Of a DNA stretch of 64,000 nt, positions 18,351 to 27,024 are shown piece after piece. This DNA is from JAXMBN01 sp046349875 (GTDB taxonomy: Bacteria; Planctomycetota; Planctomycetia; Pirellulales; Pirellulaceae), in NCBI GenBank assembly GCA_046349875.1, contig JAXMBN010000024.1, positions 28,285 through 92,284 of the forward strand, written 5' to 3'. Every line of letters starts with the position of its first letter. Within the stretch, counting starts at the first letter, position 1. Below the pieces are notes generated by a model. It was not told the DNA's origin and did not search any database. It saw nothing but the letters and a program-made list of their open reading frames with translations. The translations under genes were made by a program, and so were the position numbers.

Positions 18351-19634
18351 ATGACCGCAGTGACTGACATACTGAAAGAACTAGATTGGCGAGGTTTGAT
18401 TCACCAGTGTACCGATCGAGCCACGTTGCAGGAGTTATTGAAAACATCGCAAGTGGTCTACGCTGGTTTCGACCCAACAAGCGATAGTCTGCATGTGGGA
18501 TCGCTTCTCCCGCTCATGATGTTGCGTCGATTTCAAAAGGCGGGCCATCGACCGATTGCTGTGGTCGGAGGCGCAACAGGCATGGTGGGTGATCCGAGTG
18601 GAAAGAGCGATGAACGGAACCTCCTTTCAAAGGAAGTGCTCGAGGCCAACGTCGCGGGGCTCGAACAGCAGATGCGCGGCTTTTTGGATTTCGATGGTCC
18701 GAGCGGTGCCAAATTGGTCAACAACTATGATTGGACCAAAGGGATCAGTTTCCTAGACTTTTTGCGCGACATCGGTAAGAACGTACCGGTCAATGTCATG
18801 CTCACCAAAGACTCTGTCAAAAGCCGATTAGAACGACAGGATAGTGGTCTGAGCTATACCGAGTTTAGTTACATGTTGTTGCAAGCGTTTGACTTTGCCT
18901 ACCTGGCGAAAACGCATCAGTGCAGTCTGCAAATTGGTGGCAGCGATCAATGGGGAAATATCACCGCCGGGATCGATCTTGGGCGACGGATGCATGGCAA
19001 AGCGCTCTATGGATTGACGTGCCCACTCTTGTTAACGTCCGATGGAAGAAAGATGGGGAAAACCGAACGAGGTGCGGTCTACCTTTCTGCCTCGAAGACA
19101 AGTCCATTCGCGTTTTATCAGTACTTTGTCAACGTTGAAGATGTCGATGTGATGATGGTCTTGCGCTACCTCACCGAGATCGAACAAGAAGAGATTCTCG
19201 AACTCGAAAAAGCAACGAAGGAAGCACCCCATGAACGTCGTGCCCAGAAGCGACTTGCAGAATCGTTGACGGAATTGGTGCATGGCAAGGCTGGGTTGGA
19301 CGCGGCAAAGCGAGCCACCGATACTCTTTTTGGTGCAGCCATCGAAGACCTCAACGATGCACAATTGATGGATATCTTCGCAGACGTTCCGAGCAAAACG
19401 TTGCAGCGTCAACGATTAGAAGAAGGGCTATCGATCGTCGATGCGTTGGTCGAATCCGAGTTGGCCAAGTCGAAGGGCGAAGGACGTCGATTGGTTGAAG
19501 GAGGCGGAATTTACCTTAACAATCGCAAGATCGAAGGTATCGACCGAGTCCTTTCAGCTTCGGATTTGGCAAGCGAAACCGTTATGGTTTTGCGAAGCGG
19601 CAAGCGAAAATACGCATTGCTAAAATTCAGCTAA
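18351..19634 (+). CDS. tyrS: Tyrosine--tRNA ligase
   Basis: A 427-residue class I aminoacyl-tRNA synthetase. The HIGH-type motif is H-V-G-S at 48-51 and the KMSKS-type motif is K-M-G-K-T at 234-238, the form common in bacterial TyrRS. The tyrosine-binding region Q-I-G-G-S-D-Q-W-G-N lies at about 195-203. The last 65 residues are an S4 RNA-binding domain (R-R-L-V-E-G-G-G-I-Y-L-N). Complete and normal in length. Confidence 0.97.
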   Translation: MTAVTDILKELDWRGLIHQCTDRATLQELLKTSQVVYAGFDPTSDSLHVGSLLPLMMLRRFQKAGHRPIAVVGGATGMVGDPSGKSDERNLLSKEVLEANVAGLEQQMRGFLDFDGPSGAKLVNNYDWTKGISFLDFLRDIGKNVPVNVMLTKDSVKSRLERQDSGLSYTEFSYMLLQAFDFAYLAKTHQCSLQIGGSDQWGNITAGIDLGRRMHGKALYGLTCPLLLTSDGRKMGKTERGAVYLSASKTSPFAFYQYFVNVEDVDVMMVLRYLTEIEQEEILELEKATKEAPHERRAQKRLAESLTELVHGKAGLDAAKRATDTLFGAAIEDLNDAQLMDIFADVPSKTLQRQRLEEGLSIVDALVESELAKSKGEGRRLVEGGGIYLNNRKIEGIDRVLSASDLASETVMVLRSGKRKYALLKFS

Positions 19635-19716
19635 ATCATGATTCACGCGACTTCATCCGTTAGCACGCACTATCTACCATTCATTCTCATAGAAAATTAC
19701 GAGCGAACTCAATCTT

Positions 19717-20667
19717 ATGGCAAGCCATTCTGAAAATGTATTTACTGGATGCATTCCTGCATTGATGACCCCCAGCACATCCAAAGGCGAGCCTTTGTGG
19801 GATGCATTGGTGTCAACCGGAAAGCGATTGATCGAGTCAGGGATGCGAGCGGTCGTGTATTGTGGATCGATGGGAGATTGGCCTTTGCTGACCGATGCGC
19901 AACGTCAACATGGAGTGGCGCAGCTAACATCTGCCGGAGTTCCAGTCATCGTTGGCACGGGAGCCCAGAATCCTCGAGCGGCGGCCGAGCATGCGGCGCA
20001 CGCTCGCAAGGTTGGAGCGGCCGGTTTGATGGTGATTCCGCGCGTTCTCTCGCGTGGCACTTCGGTGGCCGCACAGCGTTCCCATTTCGCCGACATTTTG
20101 CGAGCCGCTGATGGGCTGCCAGCAGTGATCTATAACAGCCCTTACTACGGTTTTGAAACCAAAGCTGATCTTTTCTTTAATCTGCACCGCGAGTTTCCAA
20201 ACTTGATTGGATTCAAAGAGTTTGGAGGTGCTGATTCCTTGAGCTATGCAGCTGAACATATCACGACAGGACATCCAGAATTAACCTTGATGGTTGGTGT
20301 CGATACTCAGGTTTACCATGGCTTTGTTCATTGCGGTGCGGCAGGAGCCATTACAGGCGTTGGCAATGCGTTGCCAAAAGAAGTTTTGCGCATGGTTGAA
20401 CTTTGCCAACGCGCCGCTGCAGGAGATGCTCAAGCTCGCGTTTGGGCCCAGCAATTGAGTGAAGCGATGATGGTTCTGTCAACTTTTGATGAAGGGCCCG
20501 ACTTGGTGCTCTACTACAAGCGATTGATGGTGCTTGAAGGACATAAAGAATACGAGTATTCACTGCACGGTAGCGATTGCCTTAGCGTGAGCCAAAAAGC
20601 ATTCATCGATCAACAATGGAAACTCTTCCGCACTTGGTGGGAGAAATGGGAAGGCAAGAAAGGCTAA
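19717..20667 (+). CDS. Dihydrodipicolinate synthase family protein (second paralogue)
   Basis: A 316-residue DapA/NanA-fold aldolase, clearly divergent from the copy at 3.7 kb. The Schiff-base Lys is K167 (L-I-G-F-K-E-F-G-G) and the catalytic Tyr is Y139 (V-I-Y-N-S-P). The usual T-T-G-E stretch is replaced by G-S-M-G-D-W at 50-55, so the residues that shape the proton relay and the keto-acid site differ. The substrate is therefore probably not aspartate semialdehyde. A strong hairpin at 20687-20725 follows the stop. Confidence 0.85.
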   Translation: MASHSENVFTGCIPALMTPSTSKGEPLWDALVSTGKRLIESGMRAVVYCGSMGDWPLLTDAQRQHGVAQLTSAGVPVIVGTGAQNPRAAAEHAAHARKVGAAGLMVIPRVLSRGTSVAAQRSHFADILRAADGLPAVIYNSPYYGFETKADLFFNLHREFPNLIGFKEFGGADSLSYAAEHITTGHPELTLMVGVDTQVYHGFVHCGAAGAITGVGNALPKEVLRMVELCQRAAAGDAQARVWAQQLSEAMMVLSTFDEGPDLVLYYKRLMVLEGHKEYEYSLHGSDCLSVSQKAFIDQQWKLFRTWWEKWEGKKG

Positions 20668-20686
20668 GCTCGCTCACGCAATGAAA

Positions 20687-20725
20687 ACCCGACCGCAAGA
20701 TCGATTCAATCCGATGCGGTCGGGT
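20687..20725. terminator. Hairpin shared by convergent genes
   Basis: Perfect 11-bp arms ACCCGACCGCA (20687-20697) and its complement (20715-20725) enclose a 17-base loop, directly after four A residues. It lies between the stop of the plus-strand aldolase and the stop of the minus-strand NIPSNAP gene. The A-tract reads as U-tract on the minus strand, so it best serves the NIPSNAP transcript but may stop both. Confidence 0.75.
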
Positions 20726-20774
20726 AGGAGTTTGAGTGCGAATTTATTGAAGTAAAACTTCAAATGCTGTGCGG

Positions 20775-21596
20775 CTATTTGCGAGGCGAATAGTCGGTAG
20801 GAACGAGGAATCGTACTTCCATGCCGTTCCCCTTGGCTGCATCTTTAGGCGGTCCACCTTTTTCTTGGTTGTACTTTTGCATGAAGCTTTGGAAGCTTCC
20901 CATGAACTTGGACCAGGATTCTTTTGCGGCGTCACGATCTTTGTGCGCAAGCAAGTAAATAAAGGCGCTGTCGTCTTGGGCTTTCCAGAACTTGATCGTT
21001 TCCATACCAGCGTCGGTGAACAACTTCGTTTCACCAAATCCAAATCGTTCGACGGTAAACGGGACACGAGCCGGCCCATCATTGTATTGGCGTAGTTCGT
21101 AGAGCTTGGCCTTGTCTTGCGATGAACCATTCTTGGGCCAATCGAACTTGGAAAAATCGGTTTCTGTCATGAGAATAGCTCGAGGTGGTTCGGCCAGGAT
21201 CTTGCCATCTTTCTCGGATTCAGTGCGAACCTTCTGCCACTCTGGATCAGCGCCAAAAGCCTTCCATGAGGCTTCCTTCGCTTCGGCATTCTTGTGAGCA
21301 ATGATGTAGACAAGCATATTGGCAGCTTTGTCACCATCGTTCTTGGCGCCTTCGACTACGTTCCAATAAGCAATGTTTTCCATGCCATGTTTTTCAAAGA
21401 GCCCAAGCGTATGGTTGCGAAAGCGAGCGTGTAACGCATCCAGTTTCCCAGGATTGGTAACGTAAAATCGGAGTTCATAGATCTTACCCGAGGATGGTTT
21501 GGCTTCATTCTGCCCATACATGGCCGGGCTACTTACCGTCGTACAGACTCCGACGATCAAGAGTGAAAGTGACTTGAACAACGCGCGACGCAACAT
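20775..21596 (-). CDS. NIPSNAP family protein, exported
   Basis: A 273-residue protein with a signal peptide (about 5-25) followed by two NIPSNAP units of about 105 residues each. Both units open with Y-E-L-R-x-Y (residues about 40 and 165) and contain the F-x-x-H/G...A-Y-W/K-F-W and W-x-x-F patterns. NIPSNAP domains are ferredoxin-like dimeric alpha/beta barrels, and their chemistry in bacteria is mostly unknown. It is common in planctomycetes next to DUF1592/DUF1552 genes, as here. Confidence 0.85.
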   Translation of the reverse strand: MLRRALFKSLSLLIVGVCTTVSSPAMYGQNEAKPSSGKIYELRFYVTNPGKLDALHARFRNHTLGLFEKHGMENIAYWNVVEGAKNDGDKAANMLVYIIAHKNAEAKEASWKAFGADPEWQKVRTESEKDGKILAEPPRAILMTETDFSKFDWPKNGSSQDKAKLYELRQYNDGPARVPFTVERFGFGETKLFTDAGMETIKFWKAQDDSAFIYLLAHKDRDAAKESWSKFMGSFQSFMQKYNQEKGGPPKDAAKGNGMEVRFLVPTDYSPRK

Positions 21597-21719
21597 GTGG
21601 AGGCTCCCAAGGGAAGGCGGAAAGAGGATCCATCAAAAATAGTGATGGAAAGGCAAAGCGATCGGAATTCGCTCTCGATGATTGGTATAGGTGGGAGGAA
21701 GCCGCGTTACAAGTAGGGA

Positions 21720-23171
21720 TCAACCTTCCTGCAAGATCTCACGCAGTGCTTCGATGACCGCTGGAGATGGTTTGACACTTCCTGGGCGACTCCCCTCGGC
21801 GATTTTCATCGGCGTCCATCCATGACGATTGGCATGGTTCCAGCTCGAAATCCGGAGACCTTTGCGAGCCAAAAAGCGAACTACTTGCGGGTATGCTCGA
21901 TATGCTGCACCATGCATCGCCGATTCTTTGTTCTTATCGACATGATTCAAATCGGCACCAAGACTCAGTAAATAAGCCAAACCTTCGAGGACCTCGGATT
22001 CCGTTCCCGGTTCTTCATCGACCGCAACGGTTCCTACACCTGCCATCGCAAGAATAGGGGTGCATCCATCGTCATTGGAACGCAATGGATCGGCCCCGAG
22101 TTGGATAAGGAGCTTCATGAAGGGAAGATCGGCATTTTTGGATGCGAAGAGCAATGGGGTCGCACCGTTGGCGTTAATCTTGGCTTTGCCGGGAGCCTTG
22201 GCATTGCGAATCGGCTCGTCGACCCTCGCCCCCAAGCGAACGATCTCTTCCACAAACTGAAGACTCGAAAGGGGGCCCGCATCATTAGGTGGCGGGTCTC
22301 CATCGACATCATCACCACTCTTTGGGCGTCGTACCCAAGTCAATACGTGCAATGGAGTAAATCCACTCCGTTGATCATTGGGATCAGCTCCGAGTTGAAC
22401 TAAGGTTAATGCGACTTGATAGTGCCCACTCTCGACCGCAAGAATCAGTGGCGAGGTACCTTGCCTTGGTGCGCGTGGGTTGCTGCTCGAGACTTTCATA
22501 GGAGTGTTAACATCCGCACCTGCCTCGACCAGCTGCCGCACTGCCTCCATTTGGCCGTCCCTTGCTGCAAAATGCAATGCCGTGAATCCGACTTTGGAAA
22601 CGGCATGCACGTCTGCTTTGGCGCGAAGCAGAGCCGCGAGAGCTTCGTTGTTTCCTGCGGAAGCTGCCCACATCAGCGCCGTTTGTCCCTTGGCATCGCG
22701 GTGATTCGAGTCCGCTCCCGAATCCAATAGAGCTCGGACCGTCTTGGGCTCTCCTTGTCTCGCAGCATGCATCAATAAGGATTCCTGTCCAGCGAAAAGT
22801 TGCTTGGAATCGGATCCAGCATGCAATAGCGTATGAACAATCTCATGATGTCCTTGTGCCACCGCAAGAAAGAGTGGCGTTACACCATACTCATTGGTTG
22901 GATCGACTTCCGCTTTTTGCTTGAGAAGTGCATCCACGATGGCCGCATTTCCATGATGAGCGGCCCAATGCAATGCGGTCATTCCATCTGGTTGTTTTGA
23001 GTGAACTCGATCAGGAGATTCGCGGAGGATGCGAAGTGCCTGTTCGGTTTGGTTGCGTGAAATCGCTTGCAGCAAAGGTGAATCGCCTGCAGTTAGAGAG
23101 GCAAAGGCATGCGGCGCGAAGAGTCCTAGTGGAATCCATAGCAAGCCGGTGCGAAGGATATTGATGATCAT
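21720..23171 (-). CDS. Exported ankyrin-repeat protein
   Basis: A 483-residue protein with an N-terminal signal segment (about 5-25) and then roughly ten ankyrin repeats with the T-A-L-H-W-A-A/T-P-L-x-x-A pattern (clear copies begin near 62, 95, 128, 161, 194, 236, 270, 340 and 410). Ankyrin stacks bind proteins. Its start overlaps the stop of the DUF1552 gene by four bases, so it is the last gene of a coupled three-gene operon with the DUF1592 and DUF1552 proteins and probably works with them at the cell surface. Confidence 0.9.
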   Translation of the reverse strand: MIINILRTGLLWIPLGLFAPHAFASLTAGDSPLLQAISRNQTEQALRILRESPDRVHSKQPDGMTALHWAAHHGNAAIVDALLKQKAEVDPTNEYGVTPLFLAVAQGHHEIVHTLLHAGSDSKQLFAGQESLLMHAARQGEPKTVRALLDSGADSNHRDAKGQTALMWAASAGNNEALAALLRAKADVHAVSKVGFTALHFAARDGQMEAVRQLVEAGADVNTPMKVSSSNPRAPRQGTSPLILAVESGHYQVALTLVQLGADPNDQRSGFTPLHVLTWVRRPKSGDDVDGDPPPNDAGPLSSLQFVEEIVRLGARVDEPIRNAKAPGKAKINANGATPLLFASKNADLPFMKLLIQLGADPLRSNDDGCTPILAMAGVGTVAVDEEPGTESEVLEGLAYLLSLGADLNHVDKNKESAMHGAAYRAYPQVVRFLARKGLRISSWNHANRHGWTPMKIAEGSRPGSVKPSPAVIEALREILQEG

Positions 23172-24514
23172 AGTTGGATCGGATCGAAGAGATGATCGAT
23201 CTTGCCGGTGCTGTCAGAGAACCGCTCCATCGGAACACCGACCTTGTTGAGCAACGTCAGGTGCAAATTGGAAAGCGGTGTGGGTTGACCAAACTCTAAA
23301 TGGCGATTGCCTCGCAAACCAGACGCGGCTCCACCTGCTACCAAGATGGGAAGGTTGGAGTGATCGTGGGCATCGGGATCCCCCATTCCACTACCATACA
23401 GAAAGATCGAATGATCCAAGAGCGATCCGTCGGCCTCGGGAGTGGTTTTCAACTTCGCTAAAAACTCTGCGAAGAGGCTAACATGGAATTGGTTGATCTT
23501 GGCAATTTTTGCCAGCTTCTCAGGGTTCTTTCCATGATGCGTAATTGGATGGTGCGGATCCGGAACGCCAATCTCTGGATAAGTTCGATTACTGGCTTCA
23601 CGCGCGAGCTGAAAGCTCACGACGCGCGTGGTATCCGATTGGAAAGCGAGCCACTGTAGGTCGAACATCAAACGAGCGTGTTCGGCATAGGAATCTGGTA
23701 CACCGACCGGTCGTTCGAGATCACGAGCCGTTCCTTGGTTCATATCCCGTTCTGCCAATTGAATACGTCGCTCCACATCGCGAATACTTTCGAGATATCC
23801 ATCCATCTTGCGTCGATCGGAAGGTCCTACTTTGCGTTGCAGGGATTTCAATTCATCGGAAATCGAGTCAAGCAGACTCGACCGCCGCTGTAAGCTGGCT
23901 CGACGTTGTTCAGGCGTTCCACCTTCGCCAAAAAGCATTTCAAATACGAGACGAGGATGAGCTTCCGAAGGGAGTGGTGTGGTGGGCGAGGACCATGAAA
24001 GATTATTTTGATAGACACACGCGTAGCCGTTGTCGCATTGCCCCACCATGGCGATGAGATCCATGGCTAACTCGAGCGATGGAAGTGGCGTTGAAGAGCC
24101 AATGTGTTGTGCAGCGATCTGATCGACAGTCGTTCCGAGATAATAGTCGGAACTCTCGGTCAGCTTTGCTTTCGCAGCACTCAAGAATGCAGAATTGGAT
24201 GTGGCATGCGAGCCTGGGTAGGCATTTTGAAGATCGAGCCCAGAAAGCACGCACAGGTCATCCTTCACGGGTTGCAAAGGAGATAACGTCGATGGCAAGG
24301 AATCCAATGTTTCGCCGGTTGGTTTCCACTCAGGAGCATAGTATCCCATCGGCACATACACGTAGCCGATCCGCTTGGGCTTGAGAGCCATCGTAGAGGC
24401 GTTTGCTGCGAGTGTGGTCGATGGAACCATGGCATCGAGCAACGGTAGGGTGAGTGAAACCCCGGCGCCGCGCAATAGCGTTCTTCGTGATAGCGGACCA
24501 TGGAGTATTCTCAT
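23168..24514 (-). CDS. DUF1552 domain protein with Tat-like leader
   Basis: A 448-residue protein that matches the planctomycete DUF1552 family over its length. The leader contains S-R-R-T-L-L-R-G-A-G followed by a hydrophobic stretch, typical of Tat export. Recognisable family features are I-G-Y-V-Y-V-P-M-G, D-H-S-I-F-L-Y-G-S-G-M-G-D and the closing N-L-H-L-T-L-L-N-K-V-G-V. It overlaps the DUF1592 gene upstream by four bases and the ankyrin gene downstream by four bases. The reaction is not known; DUF1552 is nearly always paired with a DUF1592 cytochrome-like protein. Confidence 0.92.
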   Translation of the reverse strand: MRILHGPLSRRTLLRGAGVSLTLPLLDAMVPSTTLAANASTMALKPKRIGYVYVPMGYYAPEWKPTGETLDSLPSTLSPLQPVKDDLCVLSGLDLQNAYPGSHATSNSAFLSAAKAKLTESSDYYLGTTVDQIAAQHIGSSTPLPSLELAMDLIAMVGQCDNGYACVYQNNLSWSSPTTPLPSEAHPRLVFEMLFGEGGTPEQRRASLQRRSSLLDSISDELKSLQRKVGPSDRRKMDGYLESIRDVERRIQLAERDMNQGTARDLERPVGVPDSYAEHARLMFDLQWLAFQSDTTRVVSFQLAREASNRTYPEIGVPDPHHPITHHGKNPEKLAKIAKINQFHVSLFAEFLAKLKTTPEADGSLLDHSIFLYGSGMGDPDAHDHSNLPILVAGGAASGLRGNRHLEFGQPTPLSNLHLTLLNKVGVPMERFSDSTGKIDHLFDPIQL

Positions 24515-26868
24515 GGCGAATTTCCTATTTGAAAGGAGCGACTCGTCACTATCCCTTCTGTGATGGCGGAAAAGCGATTGTCGCGGCTAGCGGAATCACG
24601 CACGATTTTGCGAATTTCGGGGTACTCTTCCTCTGCGATCGGTCGCGCAAGGGCATAGGTGAGTAGTTTTTCCACAAAAGTTGTCAGGAAAAGTTCCTTG
24701 TGAGCGAGGATCCACTTTTCGACATCATGAACATCTTCAGCGCGAGTACCATCGGGGAGTTGCGTCGAGGAATCGATTGCAAAACCGTCTTGCAATGTCC
24801 TCCTTCGTCCCAAGGCATCAAAGCGCTCCATGGCCAGTCCCAGCGGATCCATCAATTGATGGCAGGAAGCACATTGAGGATTCTGGCGATGGAGTTCTAA
24901 CTGCTCTCGCAGAGAAGTCGGGATATTGCCTCGGCGTTCCTCGAGCGGAGGCACATTAGGCGGCGGAGGTGGTGGAGCAACACCAAGAAGATTTTTGAGA
25001 ATCCAATTGCCGCGTATCGTAGGGGAAGTCCGAGTGGCGTAGGAAGTAACGGCCAATACGCTCCCTTGACGCAGCAACCCACCTCGATCGGAACCTTCTC
25101 CCAATTCTACCTTCCGAAATAGATCGCCCACAATGTTGGGCATGCGATAGTGTTTCGCCAGCCGTTCATTCACATAGGTATGACGAGCGTTGAGCAAGGT
25201 CATAACGCTGAGGTCGTCGCGGACGATCTCAGCGAACAGCAATTCGGTTTCCCTGCGAAAGGCTCGTCTTAGATTGTCGTCGAAATCAGGATACTTCCGC
25301 AAATCGGGAGTCCATGCGTCGAGATTTTGAAGTTGGAGCCATTGTCCAACAAAGTGTTGCATGAGCACCTGCGTTTTTTCGTCCTTGAGCATACGATCGA
25401 TGTGCTGTCGTTGTGTGTTTCGATCGAGCAAGGATGAGTTCTCTGCCGCGTCCAATAAAAGATCGTCGGGTACGCTTCCCCAAAGAAAGAAGGAGATGCG
25501 TGATGCTAATTCAAACGCTCGTCGATGTGGTTCCTTCGGTGATTCTGATTCGATCCGAAAGAGAAAATGCGGGCTGACAAGAATCGAAGCAATGGCCTCT
25601 TCCATCCCCTTAAGATAGCCGCCTTTGGCATAGCCTTGATCAAAGTAGTTGAGGGAAGTTTGCGCGAGTTCATCATCGATCGATTGGCGGAAGGCACGGC
25701 GAAGCAATGATCGCAGTTGTTGATGAGCTTGACTACGAATCGCTTCCGACGTTAGACCGGAATGTTGCGTTGACTGTTGGACGAATAATGGGAGGGGCGA
25801 TTTTGGGTCCGGAGATTGGGCATCCATGGGACCGACTAGCGATACTTCATACAGTGCAGGCTGTGTACGAGGATGGCGGTGTCGATTGTAGGCAGCATCA
25901 AAAGGTTGTCGCTTGATCTCCGATAGAGGAGAACCATTTTGAACAAACGTGACTCCAATCGTATGAAGACCAGGTTGAAGCGCCAGTAAGGTGTGAAGGT
26001 GTTTGTCGACTTGAGTGTGATCGTCGCGATTCTGTGGTGGTTCAATGGTGAAGCGATGCATCCGCACACCATCAACCAAAATATCGAGGGAATGGGATTG
26101 CACTAATCCTTCTACGCGTTCATCGCGGTCGCGAGCCAATCGCAACTGGATGCGGTAACTACCCCCTTGTCCAATTTGCTGTTGAAATAGTATTCCACCT
26201 CGCGTTCCAAAAGGTAACCCATCAACATGGGCTTCTTGAGTTCGATCGGCAGGGATACGAAGCGTCAAACCGTCTGGCCCTAGCCCTGGTGCAGCGGTTG
26301 CTTTTCGAGCGACTTGAGTGGCAGCATCGAGATACCGAGAAAGCAAGAGCGGAGTTAGTTCGTCGACTGTAATGTTGTCAAAACCAAGGCTCGTCTCATC
26401 TTTGGGTAATACGGCTGCCGCATCGAAATAGATATTCAAAAGATCTCGTATCGCATTTTGATATTCAAATCGAGTAAGACGGCGAAGTCGATTGGGACTC
26501 CCAAAGACAGGGCTCTTCTCATGCAACCGATCGAGCTTCGCCTCAATTTCTTCAATACTCTTTGCGACGAGCTGATGGTCGGGACGCTCTGCATCAGGCG
26601 GTGGCATCTGACCTGACCGCAGTCGCTTGATGGCCTTCTCCCAAGAGGATCGTTGAAACTGACTATCCGACCGTTGCCACTGTGTTTCGTCGAGTGCAAC
26701 TCCGCCGGCTGGCTTGGAGCCTGAATGGCAATCGCCGCAGCTTTGCTGAAGCAATGCCGTCACATCCGAACCGCGAGCCAAGTTCGTGGCCAATGCAACG
26801 AGGAACGAGCCGAGAAGCCAAAGAAAGCATCGGCGAAGGGTAGGGGAGGAGTCCGTTGGACAAGGCAT
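24511..26868 (-). CDS. DUF1592-family protein with two CxxCH haem motifs
   Basis: A 785-residue exported protein starting at the ATG at 26868, with a signal peptide at about 12-32. A first CxxCH motif (C-G-D-C-H) lies at 44-48 and a second (C-A-S-C-H) in the DUF1588 region about 120 residues from the end. The order matches the planctomycete DUF1587-DUF1595-DUF1592-DUF1588-DUF1585 chain. Two c-type haem sites suggest a periplasmic electron-transfer protein. First gene of the coupled operon with DUF1552 and ankyrin. Confidence 0.93.
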   Translation of the reverse strand: MPCPTDSSPTLRRCFLWLLGSFLVALATNLARGSDVTALLQQSCGDCHSGSKPAGGVALDETQWQRSDSQFQRSSWEKAIKRLRSGQMPPPDAERPDHQLVAKSIEEIEAKLDRLHEKSPVFGSPNRLRRLTRFEYQNAIRDLLNIYFDAAAVLPKDETSLGFDNITVDELTPLLLSRYLDAATQVARKATAAPGLGPDGLTLRIPADRTQEAHVDGLPFGTRGGILFQQQIGQGGSYRIQLRLARDRDERVEGLVQSHSLDILVDGVRMHRFTIEPPQNRDDHTQVDKHLHTLLALQPGLHTIGVTFVQNGSPLSEIKRQPFDAAYNRHRHPRTQPALYEVSLVGPMDAQSPDPKSPLPLFVQQSTQHSGLTSEAIRSQAHQQLRSLLRRAFRQSIDDELAQTSLNYFDQGYAKGGYLKGMEEAIASILVSPHFLFRIESESPKEPHRRAFELASRISFFLWGSVPDDLLLDAAENSSLLDRNTQRQHIDRMLKDEKTQVLMQHFVGQWLQLQNLDAWTPDLRKYPDFDDNLRRAFRRETELLFAEIVRDDLSVMTLLNARHTYVNERLAKHYRMPNIVGDLFRKVELGEGSDRGGLLRQGSVLAVTSYATRTSPTIRGNWILKNLLGVAPPPPPPNVPPLEERRGNIPTSLREQLELHRQNPQCASCHQLMDPLGLAMERFDALGRRRTLQDGFAIDSSTQLPDGTRAEDVHDVEKWILAHKELFLTTFVEKLLTYALARPIAEEEYPEIRKIVRDSASRDNRFSAITEGIVTSRSFQIGNSP

Positions 26869-27024
26869 CGTGGTCGTCCTTCGAAAGACGGAAATCACGC
26901 GAACGGCACCGCAATCTTAGCTGCAATCCGTTCGCATCACCACAGATGCCAGGAAGATCCTCGCTTTTTTGCTCCGTTGAGCCTACTGCAACACTTGCGA
27001 AAAAGGCAAATGCCTAGAAACCAT

